28,079 nucleotides of DNA from NCBI GenBank assembly GCA_051819765.1, contig JBNJGT010000016.1, positions 1-28,079 of the forward strand, given 5' to 3'. The notes beneath the pieces were generated by a model. That model saw nothing but the letters and a program-made list of their open reading frames with translations. It was not told the origin of the DNA and did no database searches. Positions within the stretch are counted from its first letter, which is position 1; every line of letters starts with the position of its first letter. Made by a program: the position numbers and the translations under genes. This document shows, piece by piece, positions 7,389 to 15,105 of the stretch. The stretch comes from JBNJGT01 sp051819765. GTDB taxonomy: Archaea; Nanobdellota; Nanobdellia; Woesearchaeales; JACJVW01.

Positions 7389-8587
7389 AAAAACGCATGA
7401 AGCTTTGCCTGCGACCGTCGCTTACGAAGTAGCACACTCTTATCAGTAAATCCGGTGATCCCGAACTTCTTTTCAAGAATGAGATCAGCGTAGCGAAGCA
7501 TCAGATCCTCGCTTGAGAACTTGACTGGCTTCTCAGCCAAGGCCTTGCGGGTTGCCTCCCGGCACACCCAAACCCCCATGGGCGTCTGGTACTCATCGGT
7601 TATCACCCGAAACACCAGACAGGTTGCCTGGCGCTTCAAGGACTTGAGATGCTCAAGCAAGGGTAATCTGCAGGCATAATAGCCCCCCGCACATTCCTTG
7701 GCATACTGCGTCCTCCCATCATAGTGCTCAAAATCAGTCGAGAAAGCAACCTCTGCCGTACGGTTCCACCCCGCCTGCGGCTGATAGATCTCAAACAATT
7801 CATATCCCCACACATCCGGAAACATCAGTATGAGGTAATAATTGCCCAGGTGTCCCCCAAAGTATGCCTGGTAGTCGCATTCAGCAAAATCCCGCACTTC
7901 CTTCCTGATAGTATCTCCCACGTGATCGTCAACTGCCGTGATGCTCCACCGGGTAGGCACAAGCTTTCGGTTATTCTTCATACCGACAGAACCGACGGAC
8001 AAGACTTTCATGAGCGAGTGCTCATCATACCCTTTTTTATAAAGGATATCCAAAGCATCAAACGCTCTCAGATCTGTATCACTAGTAACCTTTTCAACAT
8101 GGACTGGAATCCGGGGGTTAGAGGTCAGTTCAACAGTCTTCAGGTTGCCCGACGGTCCAAGAGGCGCCGCAGTGGAATCGACCTTGTATCCGAACTTTAT
8201 CGGCCCCTGAAGGGAGACATCAACATCAACGGGTTTGGATGCCATACCCACCTCCTGGATGGATTCCACGAGTCTGCTGGACTCCATCACACCGACCTTC
8301 AGCCGCGAATTGATAAGCTCAGTCCGCATATCAAGAATCCGGGGGATTGAATAATCATGCTGAGCCCAGTATCCAGGAGCATCATATTCCCAGGCAGACT
8401 CCCGCTTCTCTGGTGGTGCAAGCACCCCCACCGTGATGTTTGGATACCCTACACGCCCGATGAATGGAGCAGGCGCAACAGAGGAGATCTCAGTTGAGTT
8501 GATATCTGGCTTTTTCAGCGGCTTCTGAAAGAGACAGGGCTTGCCGCAAAAACCCCTTCCTTTGCAATGGAGGCAATCTAACGCCAT
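7385..8587 (-). CDS. nreA: DNA repair protein NreA family
   Basis: A 400-aa member of the archaeal Nre family. It begins with a four-cysteine zinc-binding cluster (C5, C8, C14, C18: LDCLHCKGRGFCGKPC), continues with the family-typical VGYPNITVGVLAPP region (about 46-60), and ends with SQAKLHAFF (392-400), a C-terminal PCNA-interacting (PIP) motif of QxxLxxFF type, as in NreA rather than NreB. In Haloferax volcanii NreA works with the UvrABC system and PCNA in repair of mitomycin C damage; that role is transferred by homology. Its start overlaps the upstream Cys-rich membrane-protein gene by 10 bases, and its end overlaps the start of the DUF4145/HEPN-like gene. Confidence 0.93.
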   Translation of the reverse strand: MALDCLHCKGRGFCGKPCLFQKPLKKPDINSTEISSVAPAPFIGRVGYPNITVGVLAPPEKRESAWEYDAPGYWAQHDYSIPRILDMRTELINSRLKVGVMESSRLVESIQEVGMASKPVDVDVSLQGPIKFGYKVDSTAAPLGPSGNLKTVELTSNPRIPVHVEKVTSDTDLRAFDALDILYKKGYDEHSLMKVLSVGSVGMKNNRKLVPTRWSITAVDDHVGDTIRKEVRDFAECDYQAYFGGHLGNYYLILMFPDVWGYELFEIYQPQAGWNRTAEVAFSTDFEHYDGRTQYAKECAGGYYACRLPLLEHLKSLKRQATCLVFRVITDEYQTPMGVWVCREATRKALAEKPVKFSSEDLMLRYADLILEKKFGITGFTDKSVLLRKRRSQAKLHAFF

Positions 8588-8910
8588 CTGCGATATACAG
8601 ACTTCTGTGAACCCTGATAGATGACAACCTGATCACTATAGAGCATACGAAAGAAGACGAACACCACAACAGCGCCCAGCAATCCACCGACCCAATACAG
8701 AATCGGGTTTACCATACACTGGTGCTCCTTTGCCACCTCCCCAAGTCCACACACAAGCTTCCCGCACTCATGGGGAAGGATGGCCTCATCTGAATCGCAC
8801 GAGAGATTCACGCAGGTTCCCGCATCACACTGCTCAGTTATGCCACACTCAGTATCGAACTCACAGGCAAAAACCGTTGCCATAAGTAATAAAAACATGA
8901 TAACTCTCAT
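8578..8910 (-). CDS. Small Cys-rich exported membrane protein
   Basis: A 110-aa protein from the ATG at 8910 (a GTG two codons upstream is less likely). Residues 1-15 form a signal peptide ending FAC, which resembles a lipobox. Residues 16-65 are Cys-rich, with ECGITEQCDAGTC resembling extracellular disulfide-rich modules. A TM segment follows at about 70-90 (ILYWVGGLLGAVVVFVFF), then a short basic cytoplasmic tail (KSVYRRWR). Function unknown. It is the first gene of the operon with nreA although nothing else suggests a repair role. The promoter is the TTTAAA box shared with the divergent ThiI-like gene. Confidence 0.72.
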   Translation of the reverse strand: MRVIMFLLLMATVFACEFDTECGITEQCDAGTCVNLSCDSDEAILPHECGKLVCGLGEVAKEHQCMVNPILYWVGGLLGAVVVFVFFRMLYSDQVVIYQGSQKSVYRRWR

Positions 8911-8931
8911 GCCCACCGCAAATTAAGGAAT

Positions 8932-8940
8932 CTTTAAATA
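8932..8940. promoter_or_regulatory. Shared palindromic TATA box
   Basis: CTTTAAATA in the 52-bp gap between divergent starts at 8910 (minus) and 8963 (plus). Its TTTAAA core is self-complementary and is about 25 nt from one ATG and 27 nt from the other, the spacing of archaeal TATA boxes on leaderless mRNAs. One box probably serves both directions. Confidence 0.65.
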
Positions 8941-8962
8941 GATTACTAAAACTCAAAAACCC

Positions 8963-9568
8963 ATGAAAGCCCTGCTTTTATTAAGCACCGGAATCGATAG
9001 TCCCGTCGCAGGCATGATGATGAGACACAGAGGGTGGAACCTGGAAGGCCTCACATTCATCAATCATGGAGAAGAAGAGGACAAAGCCCAGACCCTGGCA
9101 CGACACATTGATATCAACACCCTGCACACCATCAACCTCGCCCCCATCCAAAAGGCCTTTAAAAATAGCTGTAACTGTTCCCTCCAGTGCATCTTCTGCA
9201 AGCGCATGATGCTACGCCTGGCACAGATCATCGCAGACCAACAGCAATGTACCCATCTCATAACCGGTGACAACCTTGGACAGGTGGCATCCCAGACCTT
9301 GGAAAACATGAAGGTCATCAACGAGGTCACCACAATGACCATCCTACGACCTCTTCTCGCCTTGGACAAGGTTGAGACCATACGAAGGGCACGAGCTCAC
9401 GGGACCTATGAGATCTCCATCCGAACAGAGCCAAAATGCCCCTTCATACCACAGAATCCAAAGACCACCACAAAATCCCATATCATCACCGACGAAGAGA
9501 CCAGGCTCGACCTGGAAGCTCTCACCTCAAATGCGCTTGAGACCCACAAAATCAAAAGCATTAAATAA
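8963..9568 (+). CDS. ThiI-type PP-loop ATPase without THUMP domain
   Basis: A 201-aa protein equal to the ThiI catalytic domain alone. The PP-loop STGIDSP (8-14) is at the N-terminus where full ThiI would have a ferredoxin-like plus THUMP region (about 170 residues) first. Other ThiI signatures: CNCSLQCIFCKRMM (70-83), LITGDNLGQVASQTLENM (99-116), RPLLALDKVETIRRA (129-143) and GTYEISI. ThiI adenylates U8 of tRNA and delivers sulfur for 4-thiouridine. Without THUMP, tRNA binding must come from elsewhere, or the substrate differs. There are four cysteines in the CNCSLQCIFC cluster, more than usual for ThiI. There is no rhodanese domain, as in other archaea. Likely leaderless; the site-2 protease follows after 21 bases. 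Confidence 0.85.
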   Translation: MKALLLLSTGIDSPVAGMMMRHRGWNLEGLTFINHGEEEDKAQTLARHIDINTLHTINLAPIQKAFKNSCNCSLQCIFCKRMMLRLAQIIADQQQCTHLITGDNLGQVASQTLENMKVINEVTTMTILRPLLALDKVETIRRARAHGTYEISIRTEPKCPFIPQNPKTTTKSHIITDEETRLDLEALTSNALETHKIKSIK

Positions 9569-9589
9569 GGAAGTTGATAGTGCTATCCC

Positions 9590-10771
9590 ATGCTCGAAGC
9601 CATCCTCGATTATGAACACACAGGAACCATCATATTCTATTCAGTAGTCATCTTGCTGTTATACCTCAACCGGAAAAAGTTTGAGTTCCAGGGCATAATA
9701 GCATTATACAAGACCAAGATTGGGCTCAAACAGATGGACAGGTGGGCAAAAAGGTACGGGAGCATCATCCGGAAAGTTGCAAGAGTCGGTGTCTGGATCA
9801 GTTACGTGGTGCTTATAGGCTCAATTGTTCTTATAGCACATGCCGCAGTGCGCATGCTCATGAAACCCATTGCACTCGATGGCAGTCCGCTCGTTCTCCC
9901 GGGTGTGCCCATTGCAGGCACAGGAGGGATGGTATTCCCCCTTGTCATCGGCTGGATTGCCCTCTTCATAATCATTGTGGTACACGAGTTCTCGCATGGC
10001 GTTGTCGCCCGCACCTACAATATCAAAGTCAAGTCCTCAGGGATCATATTCCTAGGACCCATCCTTGGAGCCTTCGTTGAACCAGATGACAAGAAACTCA
10101 CAGCAAAGAATCTGAAGGCCGCAAACAGCGTTTTTGCAGCAGGACCCTTCTCCAACTTTCTCCTCACAGCAGTCGTCATACTGGCATCACTTTACGTGGT
10201 TTCCCCTGCAGCAATGGCCATAACCAACTCCGCGGGTGTAGAACTCGACATCGAAGAAGGGTTCCCAGCAGAAAAATCAAATCTTGCAGATGGCACGGTC
10301 ATAACCTCAGTCAACGGCGAGAGAGTCATGAACACATCAGCCTTCATCGATACCCTTGAGGGCACAAAACCCAATCAGACTGTAATCTTGGCAAACGAAG
10401 ACCAGACCTATTCCATAACCACCACAAAAAGCCCACACAATGAATCCCAAGGCTACCTTGGTGTATTCATATCAAACAACCGCGTCTCACCCTACGGTCC
10501 CCCTGGAGAGATTGCATATGCTGCCCTCCAGTGGCTAGCAGAACTCATGTTCTGGGTCTGGTTCATCAGCCTTAACATAGGGATCATAAACCTCTTCCCC
10601 ATTTTTATCACTGACGGGGCCCGCATGGTCCAGGTAGCTCTCATGCACTACATGACAAACCAGAAAAAGGCAGAACGCATCTGGATCAACATAAACAAGG
10701 TCTGTCTCATCCTCCTGCTGATGATTCTATTCATTCCCATCGGCAAAAGCATCTTTATGCTTGTGATATAA
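9590..10771 (+). CDS. Site-2 protease (M50), intramembrane zinc metalloprotease
   Basis: A 393-aa polytopic protein. TM segments are visible at about 13-27, 70-90, 113-131, 186-206, 315-340 and 373-392. The active-site helix contains HEFSH (132-136). The second zinc ligand lies in NLFPIFITDGARMV (D342), equivalent to the LDG/NPDG motif of S2P. A PDZ-like region sits between the halves (about 215-300: FPAEKSNLADGTVITSVNG). S2P enzymes cut membrane-anchored regulators within the bilayer; the substrate is unknown. It is preceded by the ThiI-like gene at 21 bases and probably shares its transcript. Confidence 0.92.
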   Translation: MLEAILDYEHTGTIIFYSVVILLLYLNRKKFEFQGIIALYKTKIGLKQMDRWAKRYGSIIRKVARVGVWISYVVLIGSIVLIAHAAVRMLMKPIALDGSPLVLPGVPIAGTGGMVFPLVIGWIALFIIIVVHEFSHGVVARTYNIKVKSSGIIFLGPILGAFVEPDDKKLTAKNLKAANSVFAAGPFSNFLLTAVVILASLYVVSPAAMAITNSAGVELDIEEGFPAEKSNLADGTVITSVNGERVMNTSAFIDTLEGTKPNQTVILANEDQTYSITTTKSPHNESQGYLGVFISNNRVSPYGPPGEIAYAALQWLAELMFWVWFISLNIGIINLFPIFITDGARMVQVALMHYMTNQKKAERIWININKVCLILLLMILFIPIGKSIFMLVI

Positions 10772-10773
10772 AG

Positions 10774-10783
10774 ATTTATATAG
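10774..10783 (+). promoter_or_regulatory. TATA box for the one-TM protein / TrmJ operon
   Basis: ATTTATATAG is centred about 27 nt before the ATG at 10805, directly after the site-2 protease stop, giving a leaderless start for a new transcript. Confidence 0.6.
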
Positions 10784-10804
10784 GTAAGAGTCAAATAAGC
10801 CTCC

Positions 10805-11230
10805 ATGGACAGCATCGACCCTTCTGATAAGTTCATTGATTCAATGCTTGCAGAGAGCCCAAAAGACAAGAAGAAAGGCAATCGCAAGTCCCTGATCATC
10901 ATGGGAGTGCTCTATATTGTGGTAGCCTTGGTAATCACCCACGTGTTCCTTCGTGAATATGGCACATACGAACATCTGAAAAGACAAGAGATTATCGGCT
11001 CCTGCAATAAGCTCAATGACACAGAACGTAGGCATTGTTATGAAAACCATATCAATAATGCGACCCGGTCAAGCCAATGCACTAAGATTTTTCCCATAGG
11101 AAATGAGACTGATTCAATCAAGGACGAATGTTACCTTCAGGTCTCCAAAAACACCCAGGATCTGGAACCATGCCAAAACATCAGAGACCTTTCTCAACGG
11201 GTAGTGTGCAAACAACAGGATTTCAGATGA
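10805..11230 (+). CDS. Single-pass membrane protein with Cys-containing outer domain
   Basis: A 141-aa protein I cannot name. Residues 1-27 are hydrophilic with KDKKKGNRK just before one TM helix (about 29-48, LIIMGVLYIVVALVITHVF). The rest (50-141) carries six cysteines (C67, C78, C91, C108, C122, C134 by my count), probably disulfide-bonded outside the cell. The positive-inside rule puts the N-terminus in the cytoplasm. Its TGA overlaps the ATG of trmJ (ATGA). Confidence 0.72.
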   Translation: MDSIDPSDKFIDSMLAESPKDKKKGNRKSLIIMGVLYIVVALVITHVFLREYGTYEHLKRQEIIGSCNKLNDTERRHCYENHINNATRSSQCTKIFPIGNETDSIKDECYLQVSKNTQDLEPCQNIRDLSQRVVCKQQDFR

Positions 11231-11910
11231 ATCCCAGCTTCGCAATCATTCTCCAGGAACCCGAGAATCCCGGCAACATAGGCGCAATTGCCAGGGTAAT
11301 GGCCAATTTTGGAGTCTACAACCTATACCTGATCAATCCAGCATGCGACCATATCTGCGAGGAAGCCCTTTGCCGGGCAAAGCACGGAAAGGAGATCCTT
11401 CAGAACGCAACCGTCTGCGACCAGGCTCCCGTGGATATCCTGGTCGGCACCACAGCAAGGACTGGGTCTGACAAGAATATCAATCGTGTCTTCCTCCCAC
11501 CCCAGGACTTCGCGTTCAAGGCCAACAGATCACAGGGCAAGATAGGGATCTTGTTTGGAAGAGAGAGCAGTGGCCTCACTAATGAAGAGCTCTCCAGATG
11601 CGATTTCACAGTGACAATCCCGACTGCCACAACATATCCCACCCTCAACATCTCACACGCCTGCACCATTATCTGCTATGAACTGCTAAAAGAACAATCC
11701 CGTCCCCTCTTTGAATTACCAAAAAAAGAGGAGAAAGAGAAAGTGATGAAGGATTTTGATACTCTGCTTGACAACCTGCATTTCATGACAGAAGAAAAAC
11801 GGACAACTCAAAAGAAGTTCTGGCGCCGGTTCCTCTCAAAGAATTTTATCACAAGACAGGAACTCTACATAATCTTTGGCTTTCTCAAACAGATCAGGAG
11901 GAGATTCTGA
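11227..11910 (+). CDS. trmJ: tRNA 2'-O-methyltransferase TrmJ (SpoU/SPOUT family)
   Basis: A 227-aa SPOUT methyltransferase. All three motifs are present: EPENPGNIGAIARVM (motif 1, about 11-25), GILFGRESSGLTNEEL (motif 2) and YPTLNISHACTII (motif 3). Archaeal TrmJ makes Cm32 in the anticodon loop of tRNA using S-adenosylmethionine; SPOUT enzymes act as dimers with a trefoil knot. The C-terminal tail (about 165-227) is helical and basic (TTQKKFWRRFLSKNF, FLKQIRRRF). The start overlaps the previous stop (ATGA); a longer frame to 11128 runs inside the previous gene and adds no family sequence. The 3' end overlaps the convergent winged-helix gene by 17 bases. Confidence 0.92.
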   Translation: MNPSFAIILQEPENPGNIGAIARVMANFGVYNLYLINPACDHICEEALCRAKHGKEILQNATVCDQAPVDILVGTTARTGSDKNINRVFLPPQDFAFKANRSQGKIGILFGRESSGLTNEELSRCDFTVTIPTATTYPTLNISHACTIICYELLKEQSRPLFELPKKEEKEKVMKDFDTLLDNLHFMTEEKRTTQKKFWRRFLSKNFITRQELYIIFGFLKQIRRRF

Positions 11911-12208
11911 AATACTCCTCAACTTGCTCGTCTCCCCGCGGTTTTGCGTTCTTTCCAAGCGCGTAATAGGTCTTTTCAGCACTCTGCCCCCAACTATAAT
12001 CACCCTGCTCACGCTCAACCCGATCAATCCTGAATTCCCCAAGCTCCAGCCCCTTCTTCAGATGGTAATACAAGAGTCGCCGGGTTACTTTCGGAAAGAT
12101 ATCCAGGTAGATTTTTGCCAGCTCATAGCCATAGGCCTCCCCTTTCACCGAAAGTATCTCTACCATATTCATGCGCACTTTACTGTACGTTGGCCGGCCC
12201 CGTCCCAT
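11894..12208 (-). CDS. Winged-helix DNA-binding regulator, PadR-like
   Basis: A 104-aa protein from the ATG at 12208 (MGRGRPTYSKVR). The wHTH core spans about residues 8-75: MNMVEILSVKGEAYGYELAK followed by VTRRLLYYHLKKGLELGEF, the PadR-like pattern of a GYEL helix, a recognition helix and a wing. The wing region (EREQGDYSWGQSAEKTYYALG) fits this. Effector and targets are unknown. It shares one palindromic TATA box with the divergent operon starting at 12260, so autoregulation of the pair is plausible (inference). The 3' end overlaps trmJ by 17 bases. Confidence 0.75.
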   Translation of the reverse strand: MGRGRPTYSKVRMNMVEILSVKGEAYGYELAKIYLDIFPKVTRRLLYYHLKKGLELGEFRIDRVEREQGDYSWGQSAEKTYYALGKNAKPRGDEQVEEYFRISS

Positions 12209-12230
12209 ACAGCTTGATGGAAAAAAAACA

Positions 12231-12239
12231 TTTATATAA
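12231..12239. promoter_or_regulatory. Shared TATA box between divergent genes
   Basis: TTTATATAA lies in the 51-bp gap between starts at 12208 (minus) and 12260 (plus), about 27 and 25 nt from them. It reads as a TATA box on both strands, so one element likely drives both leaderless transcripts. Confidence 0.65.
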
Positions 12240-12259
12240 CTTTGCACAAACTACACCGT

Positions 12260-12625
12260 ATGAGCCTCTTGCAACAAGCCACAACACAGATACTGAATAC
12301 CTACAAGGAATTGCTCACAACCATCGAAAAGAGGGATAGCGAACGGTTCAGTGACTGCCTCATACAGCTTGACGCACTTATCAACCAGCAGATCCAAAGC
12401 ATTGATGCCGAATTCCAGAGTACCCATGAGCTACGCAAGCAAGCAGTTGAATTTGTGGAGCATCTGAACACATGCAAGCATATTGTAGGATCAGGCTCAG
12501 GTGCATCCTTTGACTCAAATTTCGACAATCTTGAGAAAGGGATACTCGAGGCTTCAAAGACAATCTTTTTGCTTGAATATGAAATGCAACGATGCCGGCC
12601 AGAGTCAAATCTACTAAAGGATTAG
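12260..12625 (+). CDS. Small helical protein, unknown
   Basis: A 121-aa all-helical protein I do not recognise. The ATG at 12260 is placed correctly relative to the TATA box; a TTG at 12242 is in frame but would sit too close. Residues 1-70 and 95-112 form long amphipathic helices (coiled-coil-like), separated by a Gly/Ser-rich loop GSGSGASFDS at about 81-90. There is no signal peptide or TM segment. It overlaps the next gene by 34 bases in another frame. Confidence 0.65.
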   Translation: MSLLQQATTQILNTYKELLTTIEKRDSERFSDCLIQLDALINQQIQSIDAEFQSTHELRKQAVEFVEHLNTCKHIVGSGSGASFDSNFDNLEKGILEASKTIFLLEYEMQRCRPESNLLKD

Positions 12626-13176
12626 ATATCCGAAGAATCATAATCGTCTTTATCATAGCGATACTTTTCACCTTTTTCATATTCCAGACCATATTCGCGA
12701 TCTATGATCAGCCACGGTATGAGGAGTTCTGCGACAACCGGTTTCCAAAAACCCTCGGCCCCCAAACAGAGTGCGAACCACTCAACATATCAATCGAGGA
12801 ACGTGAAGCATGCGATGAACAAAATGGCGATATTGCCTATGAATACGATTCCAACGGATGCAGGATCGATTTCTATTGTGAGACCTGCTCACATGAGTAC
12901 CAGCAGGCCCGTGAACGCTTCAACATGAAAGTATTTCTCATCTCAGCGATAGTCGGTCTGATCGCGATCGTCCTTGCCTTATACCTTCCGACCCATGAGG
13001 AGCTCAATGAATGGATTGCAACAGGCTTCATGCTTGGCGGTTTGCTCACCATATTCTTCGGGACATTCCGATATATTTGGGATATAGGAGAATTCGGCAG
13101 ATATATCCGTCCGCTCGTATTCCTCGCCGAAATCATCATAATCATCCTTGTCTCCTACAAGAAACTGAAACGATGA
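12592..13176 (+). CDS. Four-TM membrane protein with Cys-rich outer loop
   Basis: A 194-aa protein of unknown function. TM1 is at about 15-37 (IIIVFIIAILFTFFIFQTIF). A hydrophilic loop at about 40-110 contains CDNRFP, TECEP, EACDEQ, NGCRIDFYCETC; these seven cysteines would be outside the cell. TM2 (112-130), TM3 (139-160) and TM4 (169-188) follow, with a basic end YKKLKR. The start overlaps the upstream helical-protein gene by 34 bases, and the stop overlaps the start of the TrmG10 gene (ATGA). Confidence 0.72.
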   Translation: MPARVKSTKGLDIRRIIIVFIIAILFTFFIFQTIFAIYDQPRYEEFCDNRFPKTLGPQTECEPLNISIEEREACDEQNGDIAYEYDSNGCRIDFYCETCSHEYQQARERFNMKVFLISAIVGLIAIVLALYLPTHEELNEWIATGFMLGGLLTIFFGTFRYIWDIGEFGRYIRPLVFLAEIIIIILVSYKKLKR

Positions 13177-14078
13177 TTTTGGTACTTTCTAAACAGGATG
13201 TTCACCTGGCCCGTTCAGAAGCAGAAGCCTTACTGGGACCAGGAGAGCTTTTTGATAATCTTCTTATGGTACCTGGAACGACACCAAGACCCCTGGCCTA
13301 CACACGCGAATTCCACCAGCTGCTCTTTGCCTGCTCACCAACAGCATTGTCTGATGAATTGACTCATTATCCGTGGCACCAGACCATACAAGGTACCTAT
13401 AAAGTGGTAGGACCCAGGCCTTGTGCAGGCATAATCTGGCATCAGCTCACAAACCCCAAGGTGGATTTGACAGTCCCTGACACAGAGATCCATATCATGG
13501 GAACAGATCCCGTTTTTGTGACAAGACTGATGAAGCGCAACACAGAAGATTTCGAGGCCAGAAAACCACAATTTCGCCCGGAGTCATTACCGATCTCACT
13601 GCACCCCAAACTCGCCCGGTGCATGGTGAACCTTACCGGCTGCAGGCATGGGACAATCTTTGACCCCTGCTGCGGCACAGGAGGGATCCTCATAGAAGCA
13701 GGGCTCAGCAACCGCAGGATAAGCGGATCAGATATCGATCAGACCATGCTTCAACGATGCAGTGCTAATCTGAGACATTACGGCCTTTCCGCCAATCTCA
13801 AGAGAAAAGACATCCGCACCATAAACCGCAAGTACCGCTATATCGTAAGTGACCTGCCGTATGCACGAAACACCAAAAAGATCGAATTAGAGCAATTCTA
13901 TAAGCAAGTGGCCAAGACCCTGGAACGTATCCTGCTCAAAAAAGCAGTCATCGCAATACCACACCATATCTCCTTTCACATCAGCAATGCATTAAGGATT
14001 GAGTCCTCCCATATCTACTATCTGCACAAAACACTCTCAAAAAAGATTCTCCTCATACAGGCTCAGAATAGATCTTAG
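13173..14078 (+). CDS. trmG10: tRNA (guanine-10-N2) methyltransferase, TrmG10/Trm11-like
   Basis: A 301-aa protein with an N-terminal THUMP-type RNA-binding region (about 1-135) and a Rossmann methyltransferase domain. Motif I is DPCCGTGGILIEA (164-176), followed by SGSDID (185-190). Motif IV is SDLPYAR (226-232), where the usual form for N2-guanine enzymes is DPPYG. TrmG10 makes m2G/m2,2G at position 10 of tRNA. Total length is a little short for the family (about 330). The start is the ATG overlapping the membrane-protein stop; the longer frame from 13011 runs inside that gene. Its 3' end overlaps the convergent helical-protein gene by 26 bases. Confidence 0.88.
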   Translation: MILVLSKQDVHLARSEAEALLGPGELFDNLLMVPGTTPRPLAYTREFHQLLFACSPTALSDELTHYPWHQTIQGTYKVVGPRPCAGIIWHQLTNPKVDLTVPDTEIHIMGTDPVFVTRLMKRNTEDFEARKPQFRPESLPISLHPKLARCMVNLTGCRHGTIFDPCCGTGGILIEAGLSNRRISGSDIDQTMLQRCSANLRHYGLSANLKRKDIRTINRKYRYIVSDLPYARNTKKIELEQFYKQVAKTLERILLKKAVIAIPHHISFHISNALRIESSHIYYLHKTLSKKILLIQAQNRS

Positions 14079-15009
14079 AGTACAACTCTTCCATATCTTT
14101 CTTGATAGACTGATAGCGTTTCAGATCCAACCGTTTTGCCTTTTCACGCAATTCCTTATAAGAGTCCTCAACAAACGCGCCATCCTGGAGTTCCTGCTCC
14201 AAGCCCGCAATCCGAGCTTTCAGTTCCCCCAACAAGGCACGCTGTTCAGCATGGGCTATCCATCGATAGAAGCGGACCATATCAGGATAGACAAGAGATT
14301 GTTTTGCCAACGGTAATTTTTCGTACAACGACTTAAGCCTGACATACTCTTCTTTGGCCCGTTTGATCTCATGTTGCGATAAGAGGAGGTGGATCTTGTC
14401 AAAACTATGATCAATCTGTTTTAGGAGAAGATTGACCTCAGTCTCATGGATAGCCTTGCTGAAAGCACCAACATAATGGAACAATCGGCCTTGATTTAGG
14501 GTGTCTTGGCGGGAATATATGGCAACCAACCGCCGTGAGATCTCACGGGCAAGACCAATCTCACCCTGTAATAGATACTCTCCTCCTTTATAATATTCCC
14601 TGAAAAAATCAGGAACCGAGGCAAAGCGCATGATTATCTTAGCATAGAGTCGATAAACATCCAGCAACAACCCGCCCGTACCCTCGGCAATCTCAGGGGT
14701 CGTGTTTTCCATGAGTGCCACTATCACTCTACGGCATTCATTCGCCAGCTTATTATCGATCTTTCCAGCACTATAGACTGCCGACTCAAGGGAGTCATAG
14801 ACCGCACAGATACGGTCCCTCAGTGAACCGTCAAGTTCTTGTAGCTCCCTCATCAATTCATCTTTAGTGAACTCATAATCGATGGAGAAATAGGCACGCA
14901 GGAATCTGCGGAAGAGATCATACAAACCCCCAAACCCAGTATCCGTATTCAAGCAATAATCGATCTGTTTGAGTACCTCATTGGCGGTCTGATACGCAGG
15001 GGAATCCAT
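14053..15009 (-). CDS. Helical protein with C-terminal coiled coil, unknown
   Basis: A 318-aa protein without a recognisable family. It is almost entirely helical, with no signal peptide, TM segment or conserved catalytic pattern that I can see. Residues 215-315 form charged coiled-coil helices (ELKARIAGLEQELQDG, KELREKAKRLDLKRY). The central part (100-215) could be a TPR-like helical repeat (YRLYAKIIMRF, YYKGGEYLLQGEIGLAREIS), but the spacing is irregular. It is transcribed alone from CTATATAAATC (15031-15041), about 27 nt before the ATG. Confidence 0.7.
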   Translation of the reverse strand: MDSPAYQTANEVLKQIDYCLNTDTGFGGLYDLFRRFLRAYFSIDYEFTKDELMRELQELDGSLRDRICAVYDSLESAVYSAGKIDNKLANECRRVIVALMENTTPEIAEGTGGLLLDVYRLYAKIIMRFASVPDFFREYYKGGEYLLQGEIGLAREISRRLVAIYSRQDTLNQGRLFHYVGAFSKAIHETEVNLLLKQIDHSFDKIHLLLSQHEIKRAKEEYVRLKSLYEKLPLAKQSLVYPDMVRFYRWIAHAEQRALLGELKARIAGLEQELQDGAFVEDSYKELREKAKRLDLKRYQSIKKDMEELYSKIYSEPV

Positions 15010-15105
15010 ACGAATCCAGTGGTAGTTAAGCTATATAAATCTATTCAAGTGACTATTAAAGAGTAACACAATAAGTTTAAAAGAATGGAAGCCCCCAGAT
15101 AAGCC
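15010..15105. promoter_or_regulatory. Divergent promoters, helical protein / MoxR operon
   Basis: CTATATAAATC (15031-15041) serves the minus gene and AGTTTAAAAG (15074-15083) the MoxR operon; both are about 27-28 nt from their ATGs, giving leaderless mRNAs. Confidence 0.6.

Noticed and set aside
11128..11226. Longer trmJ start inside the preceding membrane-protein gene.
   Set aside because: SPOUT motif 1 begins about 10 residues after the ATG at 11227, which overlaps the upstream stop in the usual operon manner.
13011..13172. Longer TrmG10 start inside the four-TM protein gene.
   Set aside because: The extension reads as frame-shifted shadow of the membrane protein; the ATG at 13173 overlaps its stop.
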